Part shown: piece by piece, positions 1-5,036 of the stretch
Numbering within the stretch: the stretch's first letter is position 1
Layout of the letters: the number at the start of each line of letters is the position of its first letter
Assembly: GCA_903859115.1 (NCBI GenBank)
Contig: CAIOLH010000223.1
Coordinates: 1-6,444 of the forward strand
Length of the DNA: 6,444 bases
Source: an uncultured Opitutia bacterium
Lineage (GTDB): Bacteria; Verrucomicrobiota; Verrucomicrobiae; Opitutales; UBA953
Reading direction: 5' to 3'
Notes under the pieces: model-generated
The model's database searches: none
The model's input: only the letters and a program-made list of their open reading frames with translations
What the model was told of the DNA's origin: nothing
Made by a program: the position numbers and the translations under genes

Positions 1-1
1 C

Positions 2-898
2 ACAGCCCCGGGGCACCCGTAATTCGCTTAATTGGTCAATAAATGTCTGTGCCGGCGTCCTTAGTTTACCAGCTAAAGGGTGGAGTAATAAACTAAGGTC
101 ACGCGGACGGAGGGGGTCATCGGTAACATTCTCCCGTGTCACCGACTTGATTAATTTTTCTGAATTGAGACCGAAGTGCTCAGCGATTTTCTGACCGATC
201 GAATAACGACTCAGTGCATCCAGTCCTGCCCAGTGATAAACTCCGTTGAGAGTTGTTCTTTCACATAACTCTACAGCGACATCGGCGAGATTGCTGTAGG
301 AGACTGGCTGACGAATCTCATCGGTATAAAGCGAAGTCGTTTTACCTTTAGCCCAGTCATGAAAAAGTCGCTCATGCAGTGAGAATTGTCCGGTAAAAGA
401 ATTTCCATTGAGAACAGAGGTTCGCACGACTGCTGAATGTTCACGGCCATAATTTAATACCGCGACTTCGCCTGCCGCCTTGGTTGACGCATAAGTGTTT
501 AGAGGCCGGGGCTGATCGGTGTGACCGTATTTACCCGACTTACCGTCAAAAACCATATCTGTAGAAAAATGGATTAATTTACCGCCAACGTGAAAACAAA
601 GTTGCGCCAATCTCTTGGGTAAATGCTCGTTTAATTCTGCCGCTAATTCTTTATTAGATTCGCAGTCATTAACCTTGGTTAAACCTGCGCAATTAATTAC
701 GGCCTGGGGAAATTCTTCGAGGATGAGAGATTGCAATTTTAAATCGTCACAAAGATTCATCTGCAAAAAACGGACTGGTTCACTTAGATAGAGAGTATTC
801 TTTCCCCCGATTGCTAAAACGTCATGCCCCCGGCGTTGGGCGGCCTCGACTACAGCCCGCCCCAGAAAACCTGTGGCTCCCGTAACGATAATTCGCAT
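2..898 (-). CDS. RmlD-like extended SDR, sugar-nucleotide reductase (3' end cut by window edge)
   Basis: The frame opens with ATG at 898 and stays open for 299 codons to the left edge, so the stop lies just outside. The family (RmlD_sub_bind, PF04321) is usually about 280-300 residues, so almost the whole protein is visible. Seen: N-terminal Rossmann start MRIIVTGATGFLG with GxxGxxG at residues 7-13, INCAGLTKVNDCES near 69-81, the family signature FSTDMVFDG at 111-119, catalytic YxxxK with Tyr136 and Lys140, and RPRDLSL at 264-270 near the C-terminus. Such proteins reduce 4-keto-6-deoxy sugar nucleotides (dTDP-4-dehydrorhamnose reductase) or are relatives of unproven substrate. No rmlA, rmlB or rmlC gene is in view, so the rhamnose assignment is not supported by context. 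It is divergent from hisC. No clear ribosome binding site precedes the start. I am sure of the fold and family, unsure of the substrate. Confidence 0.85.
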   Translation of the reverse strand, partial: MRIIVTGATGFLGRAVVEAAQRRGHDVLAIGGKNTLYLSEPVRFLQMNLCDDLKLQSLILEEFPQAVINCAGLTKVNDCESNKELAAELNEHLPKRLAQLCFHVGGKLIHFSTDMVFDGKSGKYGHTDQPRPLNTYASTKAAGEVAVLNYGREHSAVVRTSVLNGNSFTGQFSLHERLFHDWAKGKTTSLYTDEIRQPVSYSNLADVAVELCERTTLNGVYHWAGLDALSRYSIGQKIAEHFGLNSEKLIKSVTRENVTDDPLRPRDLSLLLHPLAGKLRTPAQTFIDQLSELRVPRGC

Positions 899-928
899 GC
901 TTTGATTAAATATAAAAATTCTGATTTA
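899..928. promoter_or_regulatory. AT-rich core of the sdr/hisC divergent promoter region
   Basis: This AT-rich block lies between the two divergent starts. On the minus strand TATATT (909-914) matches five of six positions of a -10 box and would give the reductase gene a leader of only a few bases. On the plus strand TATAAA (911-916) could be a -10 for hisC, placing the inverted repeat at 929-959 inside its leader. I find no convincing -35 hexamer at proper spacing for either, so the exact promoters are uncertain. Confidence 0.3.
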
Positions 929-959
929 GGCAAGCGGGGAGGGCGTTCCAACGCTTGCC
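929..959. promoter_or_regulatory. Inverted repeat in the hisC leader (operator or RNA hairpin)
   Basis: GGCAAGCG at 929-936 is perfectly matched by CGCTTGCC at 952-959, separated by 15 bases. A second palindrome, GCGTT-CC-AACGC at 943-954, overlaps the right arm, so the two pairings cannot both form fully in RNA. The element sits between the AT-rich promoter core and the hisC start, 32 bases upstream of the ATG. No T-run follows, so it is not an intrinsic terminator, and no run of His codons suggests a classical his attenuator. It could be a repressor site, an RNA switch or a small interspersed repeat. The sequence symmetry is observed; the role is inference. Confidence 0.45.
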
Positions 960-991
960 AAATTGCCAAGGATGGTTTGATATCTAACTTT

Positions 992-2080
992 ATGCCGACC
1001 TATTCCGAATTGGCCAATCATCAGGTGCTCTCGCAGCCGGTCTACGAGGCTGGGCGTCCTATTGAAGTGGTAGCTCGTGAATTCGGTCTCGATCCAACTT
1101 CAGTCATCAAGTTGGCCTCAAATGAAAATCCATTAGGACCATCACCCCTAGGACTCGCCGCAGCCAAAAAAGCTTTAGAATCTGCGCACCTCTATCCCGA
1201 TGGTGGCTCCACATTTTTACGTGAAAAACTAGCAAAAATTTGGTCCATGCAGCCCAACCAATTCGTTATCGGTAATGGCTCAAACGAAGTGATGATTCTT
1301 TTGGCTCAGGCATTCTTGCGACCTGGCAGCGAAGTTATTTTTGGATCACAAGCTTTCGTCGTCTACAAATTAGCAACACTCATGCAAGGGGCCACTCCCG
1401 TCGAAGTGCCTATGCCCAACTTCTGTCACGACTTAAAAGCGATGCGTGCAGCCGTGACCGATAAGACACGAATTCTGTTTCTAGCTAGTCCTAATAATCC
1501 CACGGGCGGAACGGATAATCCAAAAGACATTGTTGAATTAGCAAAATCGTTACCCGATCACGTAATCTTTTGCTTAGACGAAGCTTATACTGAGTACCTC
1601 GATTCATCGGCAGACTTGCGCGAGCTCATCAATGCCGGACGCAAAGTCGTCGTCACACGCACTTTCTCAAAAGCTTATGGCCTAGCTGGACTGCGTGTAG
1701 GCTACCTCATGGGCTCGAGCGAAGTTTGCGGACTACTCAATCGCGTGCGCCAACCCTTTAATGTTAACTTGCCTGCACTAGCCGCCGCGGAAGCTGCTCT
1801 AGATGACCAAGAGTTCCTTAATAAGAGTAAGAAAATCAACGCCGCAGGTATCGCACAATTAAGCGAAGGCCTCAAGGCGTTAGGCTTTAAATATATCGAT
1901 GGCAAAGCGAACTTCCTCGCTGCACAAATTCCTAATGCCGAAGAAGCATTCATCAAATTACAGAAAGTCGGTGTCATTGTCCGCCCGCTTAAGGGTTACG
2001 GCATGACGGGTTGGTTGCGACTCACCATCGGCACCGAAGCTCAGAATGCTCGCCTCTTAAGTGAGCTCAAAAAATTGTAA
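992..2080 (+). CDS. hisC: Histidinol-phosphate aminotransferase
   Basis: PLP-dependent fold-type I aminotransferase converting imidazole-acetol phosphate and glutamate to histidinol phosphate and 2-oxoglutarate in histidine biosynthesis; relatives also transaminate aromatic amino acids. I chose ATG at 992, giving 362 residues, the usual HisC length. The family N-terminus (SVIKLASNENPLGPSP, residues 37-52) then falls where expected, whereas extending the frame upstream to 824 runs back through the promoter and the neighbouring gene. Seen: SNENP at 43-47, GNGSNEV at 94-100, SPNNPTG at 166-172, DEAY at 196-199, the PLP-lysine motif TFSKAYGLAGLRVGY with Lys227, and the C-terminal substrate-carboxylate Arg in WLRLTIG (Arg343). 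An AAGGA at 968-972 is too far from 992 but would suit an in-frame TTG at 977, which would add five residues. The next gene starts one base after the stop, suggesting co-transcription. No other his genes are in view. Confidence 0.93.
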   Translation: MPTYSELANHQVLSQPVYEAGRPIEVVAREFGLDPTSVIKLASNENPLGPSPLGLAAAKKALESAHLYPDGGSTFLREKLAKIWSMQPNQFVIGNGSNEVMILLAQAFLRPGSEVIFGSQAFVVYKLATLMQGATPVEVPMPNFCHDLKAMRAAVTDKTRILFLASPNNPTGGTDNPKDIVELAKSLPDHVIFCLDEAYTEYLDSSADLRELINAGRKVVVTRTFSKAYGLAGLRVGYLMGSSEVCGLLNRVRQPFNVNLPALAAAEAALDDQEFLNKSKKINAAGIAQLSEGLKALGFKYIDGKANFLAAQIPNAEEAFIKLQKVGVIVRPLKGYGMTGWLRLTIGTEAQNARLLSELKKL

Positions 2081-2081
2081 T

Positions 2082-2489
2082 ATGAATTTCGAAGAAGCGA
2101 TTAAACTCTGTCACGAAAAGGACTCACGCTACAGCCCGCAGTCCTACCACCTCGTACGAATGGCATTAGATGCCGCTCAAAAACAAGTTCACGGCGAAGA
2201 AAAAAAGGGGAGCAAAAAAACCAATCGTCACGTCACAGGTAAAGAACTCTTAGAAGGTTTCCGTCTTCATACTTTAGAAACCTACGGACCTCTCTCCTTT
2301 GCTTTATTAAACAACTGGGGCATCAAGAAAAGTGTCGATGTCGGTAACATCGTTTTTAACATCATAGATACAGGGCTTTTTGGACGTTCAGCCGACGATG
2401 AAATCGAAGACTTCGTCAACATCTACGACTTTAAAGATGCCTTCCTTAAGCCGTTTGAGCCTAAGGAAAAGCATCATCCTAAGCCGTAA
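2082..2489 (+). CDS. Minf_1886 family protein (PVC-group conserved protein of unknown function)
   Basis: A 135-residue soluble, charged protein with no signal peptide or membrane segment. It matches my recollection of the Minf_1886 / 'Verruc_Plancto-restricted' family (TIGR04138): an N-terminal part with MNFEEAIKLC and a tyrosine-containing SYHLVRMALDAA helix (21-32), a variable lysine-rich linker (about 38-48), then the conserved core RHVTGKELLEGFR (49-61), YGPLSFALLNNWGI (68-81), VGNIVFNIIDTGLFG (87-101) and the C-terminal YDFKDAF (115-121). Function is unknown. I chose ATG at 2082, one base after the hisC stop. An in-frame GTG at 2061 inside hisC would add seven residues with no family support. 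Spacing suggests translation linked to hisC. The 3' end overlaps the convergent HAD-DUF721 gene by 11 bases. The family is largely confined to Planctomycetota and Verrucomicrobiota and is the best taxonomic marker in the window. Confidence 0.85.
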   Translation: MNFEEAIKLCHEKDSRYSPQSYHLVRMALDAAQKQVHGEEKKGSKKTNRHVTGKELLEGFRLHTLETYGPLSFALLNNWGIKKSVDVGNIVFNIIDTGLFGRSADDEIEDFVNIYDFKDAFLKPFEPKEKHHPKP

Positions 2490-3534
2490 CCCAAGAGATC
2501 GCTTTCACTTGGCGACAGCCTGGAAGTTCGCGGATTTTTTGTAATAAACTTTTCTCGAAGAATCGTGCTTCGGATTTTATCACCGCACTTTCACACTGAA
2601 TGATAAGTCGGCCGTCTTCGATGACTCTTAATGGGGCGCATCGTCGGGAGAGCTTGAGCGGTAATAATTTATTCCAAGATGCGACAATCGCATCCTCGGG
2701 TACTGGTTTATCGAGTCGTAACTTCCGAAACGCCTGTGTGACCGCATCATCGATAGAGACGCTATCACGAAAAGTGGATCGACCCTTGTCTTCAGGTAGG
2801 CCACTTAAATTCGCTAGTAGATTGATTACGTTTCTGGAAAAACGTCCCTTCTTCTTACCTTCAGTTAAAACGGCCCTTACGACATAAGGAATCTCCTCAA
2901 GTTTTTCGGCACGTAAGCAATTTTCAGGGGCATGCCGACCACCCACCACAATACCTAAAACACCCGCATCGCGTGCACCGATGCCGTCTTCATCGGGATT
3001 GTCACCTATATGAGCGAGTTGGTTGAGAGGAATTTGTAGCGTACGAGACACATGTTGAAAGGCCCGAGCATCAGGTTTTCTAAAACCGATTTCGTCAGCT
3101 AAAAACACTTCATCAATAAATTTAAGCAGATCAAGTTCACGCAGAACATGATGAATTCTGGCATCGGTATTAGAAAGCACACATACCTTTAATCCTAAAA
3201 ATCTGAGCGCGGTAAGTGAGCTAATGGATCCTGGAGCGAGTCGCCAAGATTTGGCCGACGCAAAAGCAGCCCAACATTTTTCAGCTACTTCGTCTCTTTT
3301 TTCATAAGGCAGATTCTCACCCAGAGTTCGGACAACGACTTCTTTCCAAAAGGCTTCAGGTTTAAGTTTGGGTGAAACACTTTTGAACGCGGCCGGAAAT
3401 TGTTCATTGATAACTTTAATTGGAATATTCACTCCGCATTTTCCAGCGGCCTCAGCGTAGACTGCACCGACCGAAGGGTGGGGTGTCAGTAGGGTTCCGA
3501 CTAGATCTAAGGTGATGGCTTTTAGGGCACGCAT
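2479..3534 (-). CDS. HAD-IA hydrolase domain fused to a DUF721/DciA-like domain
   Basis: A 351-residue protein with two parts. Residues 1 to about 220 form a HAD subfamily IA hydrolase resembling the REG-2/HDHD3-like group: motif I LDLVGTLL with nucleophile Asp10 and Thr14, SVGAVYAEAA at 21-30 in the cap, motif II LSNTD with Ser121, motif III RKPDARAF with Lys153, and motif IV HIGDNPDEDGIGARDAG with Asp178 and Asp183. The usual second Asp of motif I is Val12. After a basic linker (GKKKGRFSR, 226-234), residues about 231-351 look like DUF721, the family of the replicative-helicase operator DciA: ASWNKLLP (285-292) with Trp287, CAPLRV, DGRLIIQCES (307-316), then a helix and ELPGCRQVKAI. DciA fits a KH-like fold and acts on DnaB. 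No ATG, GTG or TTG is visible in frame near the junction, so a single polypeptide is expected. The start at 3534 has GAGAG close upstream. The HAD part is certain; the DUF721 call is fairly strong. Confidence 0.8.
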   Translation of the reverse strand: MRALKAITLDLVGTLLTPHPSVGAVYAEAAGKCGVNIPIKVINEQFPAAFKSVSPKLKPEAFWKEVVVRTLGENLPYEKRDEVAEKCWAAFASAKSWRLAPGSISSLTALRFLGLKVCVLSNTDARIHHVLRELDLLKFIDEVFLADEIGFRKPDARAFQHVSRTLQIPLNQLAHIGDNPDEDGIGARDAGVLGIVVGGRHAPENCLRAEKLEEIPYVVRAVLTEGKKKGRFSRNVINLLANLSGLPEDKGRSTFRDSVSIDDAVTQAFRKLRLDKPVPEDAIVASWNKLLPLKLSRRCAPLRVIEDGRLIIQCESAVIKSEARFFEKSLLQKIRELPGCRQVKAISWVTA

Positions 3535-3574
3535 GACTCTCTAAAGTTTAATTTTGGGCTATTTTCGGTAAGGA

Positions 3575-3603
3575 ATTATAATAATATTCAATATTTGTAT
3601 GAA
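3575..3603 (-). promoter_or_regulatory. Promoter for the HAD-DUF721 gene
   Basis: Read on the minus strand, a perfect -10 box TATAAT (3580-3575) lies 17 bases after TTCATA (3603-3598), which matches four of six positions of a -35 box. Transcription would begin near 3568, leaving a leader of about 34 bases. The spacer contains the symmetric sequence AATATT-C-AATATT (3583-3595 on the plus strand), which could be a binding site or simply AT-rich promoter DNA. Confidence 0.5.
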
Positions 3604-3631
3604 TTGACCCTATCTCTCGACTTGTTAAATT
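3604..3631 (+). promoter_or_regulatory. Candidate promoter for the lipoprotein gene
   Basis: TTGACC (3604-3609, five of six to the -35 consensus) is followed after 16 bases by TAAATT (3626-3631, four of six to the -10 consensus). Transcription would begin near 3638, about 18 bases before the lipoprotein ATG. Its -35 box directly abuts the -35 box of the opposite promoter. Confidence 0.4.
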
Positions 3632-3655
3632 TCCAGCCTCAGTCATACACAACTT

Positions 3656-4120
3656 ATGCACTTCACAAGGTTTACCCCCCTAGTTTTAGTTTTAATTGCA
3701 TTTTCCTTTATCGGATGCAGCTCGAGCCCGAGAGCACAAAAATCAATCAACTTCACCAAGGTTTACGTCGAATCGCCACAGACATCGGATTCATCTAATG
3801 CGATTCAATTCAACTCCACGGTTGTCGAAACCGCCGAAGGCGAACTCAGAAGTCGAGGTTATACAGTCACACAAAATAAAACTGATGCTGAAGCTACCCT
3901 CCGCAGTACTTGGCATATTTCCAACAACGGAAACAGCATTCGCAAAGACGAAGTTTCGATCTCACTTTCAATGAGTTTATTTAACAAGCAGGGTAAGAAA
4001 GTTTTTTCATCTGATTCCGGTTCTGCCATACCCATCAGTTTCTGGAGTGTAGCCAAAACTGCGACTGCGGTGGATGATGTTCTGTCTCAATTGCCCGTTG
4101 TAAAAGCGGCTACTAAGTAA
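3656..4120 (+). CDS. Small secreted lipoprotein of unknown function
   Basis: A 154-residue protein starting at ATG 3656. The N-terminus is a short lipoprotein signal: basic Arg5, hydrophobic PLVLVLIAFSF (8-18) and lipobox FIGC, with lipidation expected on Cys21. Ser at the +2 position would favour the outer membrane under the proteobacterial Lol rule, which may not hold here. The mature part (about 134 residues) reads as a small alpha/beta domain: FTKVYVES (33-40), a helical stretch with ELRSRGYTVTQNKTDAEATLRSTWHI (start 63), and a strand SISLSMSLFNKQGKKVFSSDSG (start 101), ending in a helix. The pattern 'helix, RGYtv, daeatl, strand, s.slfn..gkkvfs' recalls envelope lipoproteins such as DUF4136-type proteins, but I cannot assign a family with confidence. 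There is no ribosome binding site. Its stop is one base from the stop of the convergent panE-like gene. Confidence 0.75.
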   Translation: MHFTRFTPLVLVLIAFSFIGCSSSPRAQKSINFTKVYVESPQTSDSSNAIQFNSTVVETAEGELRSRGYTVTQNKTDAEATLRSTWHISNNGNSIRKDEVSISLSMSLFNKQGKKVFSSDSGSAIPISFWSVAKTATAVDDVLSQLPVVKAATK

Positions 4121-4121
4121 G

Positions 4122-5036
4122 TTACGCTCCAGCCTTTAGTTTGAGTTCTATCTCGGTTTTTAATCGAGAGAGTTCTGGCATACTTACGCCAGCCGCTATC
4201 CCACGTCGAAGTGGTTCACCCCAAAGGCCTGCGACTTCAACCTCACGTCCTTCTAAGTAATCAATCAGACTAGAAGGTCGATAGGCGCCCATACCGGCTG
4301 TCACTTTTAACTGACGGTCGATATGTTCATCTTTGAATGGCACCCCACAGGCCTCTGCAGCAGCTTGTACTTCCTTCATCAGTTTAATCGCCCGTTCGCG
4401 CAGTAAATCATCAGCCATAATCTTGTCGGTAGTGATTCCTCCAGCTGCGATGGCCAAACCATTAAAAGGGATATTCCAACACAGCTTTTTCCATAGTACT
4501 GAGTCGAGTGACTGTTCGGACTGACAATCAATTCCCGCATCAAAAAATAATTCTACACACTGTTTAACGGCTTCGCTGGGTAAACCGATAGCTGACGCCA
4601 TACGAACATAACCCGAGTGTGTATTTTCAACGACCCCAGGGCTGAGACGATTAATACAAACAAAGCAAAGTCCTGCGACGATTCTCTCAACCGGAATAAT
4701 GGAGGCGAAGGTCTCACAATTTCCCATACCATTCTGCAAAGTAAGCAGAATCGTTCTTGGTCCGATTAGTGGTTTAATGAAATCGGGTAGGGTGGAATTA
4801 GCAGTCGATTTAGCAGCGATGATAATTAAATCACAAACGCCGATGTGTGTGCAGTCAGGATAGGCTTTCTGGATCTTAACAATCTTGTCCCCCTTAGCGT
4901 CGCGCATACACAATCCCTTTTGATTGATGACTTCATAGTCACGTCGAGTCACGAAATAGACTTCATGTCCCTTCTGAGCTAGTAGCCCGCCATACCAACC
5001 GCCTACGGCTCCAGCTCCGACAATCGCAATTTTCAT
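4122..5036 (-). CDS. panE: 2-dehydropantoate 2-reductase (ketopantoate reductase)
   Basis: A 304-residue protein of the ApbA/PanE family, which reduces 2-dehydropantoate to pantoate with NADPH in pantothenate and CoA biosynthesis. Seen: N-terminal Rossmann motif MKIAIVGAGAVGGWYGG with GxGxxG at 7-12, TRR at 30-32 that may contact the NADPH phosphate, AAKS at 74-77, LQNGMGN at 100-106, and the hinge LDSVLWKKLCWN, where Lys184 aligns with the catalytic Lys176 of the E. coli enzyme. The C-terminal domain has RPSSLIDYLEGREVEV (253-268), where Ser256 and Glu267 fit the substrate-binding Ser and catalytic Glu, though the usual TEID is EVEV here. Length is normal for the family. Its ATG overlaps the nadB stop as ATGA, indicating translational coupling, and there is no Shine-Dalgarno. 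The family contains paralogues of uncertain substrate, so the exact reaction is probable rather than certain. Confidence 0.85.
   Translation of the reverse strand: MKIAIVGAGAVGGWYGGLLAQKGHEVYFVTRRDYEVINQKGLCMRDAKGDKIVKIQKAYPDCTHIGVCDLIIIAAKSTANSTLPDFIKPLIGPRTILLTLQNGMGNCETFASIIPVERIVAGLCFVCINRLSPGVVENTHSGYVRMASAIGLPSEAVKQCVELFFDAGIDCQSEQSLDSVLWKKLCWNIPFNGLAIAAGGITTDKIMADDLLRERAIKLMKEVQAAAEACGVPFKDEHIDRQLKVTAGMGAYRPSSLIDYLEGREVEVAGLWGEPLRRGIAAGVSMPELSRLKTEIELKLKAGA

Noticed and set aside
824..991. Upstream extension of hisC to an ATG at 824
   Set aside because: It would read back through the palindromic leader and into the antisense of the divergent reductase gene. The extra 56 residues are unlike any HisC N-terminus, and starting at 992 gives the normal family length.
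929..991. Classical histidine attenuator or T-box before hisC
   Set aside because: There is no leader peptide with His codons, no terminator hairpin with a U-run and no T-box motif in the short leader.
1702..1977. Minus-strand open frame inside hisC
   Set aside because: It is antisense to the conserved C-terminal half of hisC and its protein has no recognisable features; a shadow.
2061..2081. GTG start for the Minf_1886-family gene inside hisC
   Set aside because: It adds only seven residues with no family support; the ATG at 2082 fits the family N-terminus.
2442..2468. TTCCTTA / TAAGGAA inverted repeat as a terminator
   Set aside because: A 7-bp AT-rich stem with a 13-base loop inside coding sequence and no T-run on either side; it does not look like an intrinsic terminator.
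2600..2887. Plus-strand open frame opposite the DUF721-like part
   Set aside because: It is antisense to a well-supported gene, with low-complexity composition and no family resemblance.
3595..4056. Three further open frames (3595-3798 and 3696-3974 plus, 3859-4056 minus) over the lipoprotein region
   Set aside because: Only the frame at 3656-4120 has a signal peptide with lipobox and a coherent protein; the others overlap it in other frames.
4333..4524. Plus-strand open frame inside panE
   Set aside because: It is antisense to the conserved C-terminal domain of panE and shows no features of its own.
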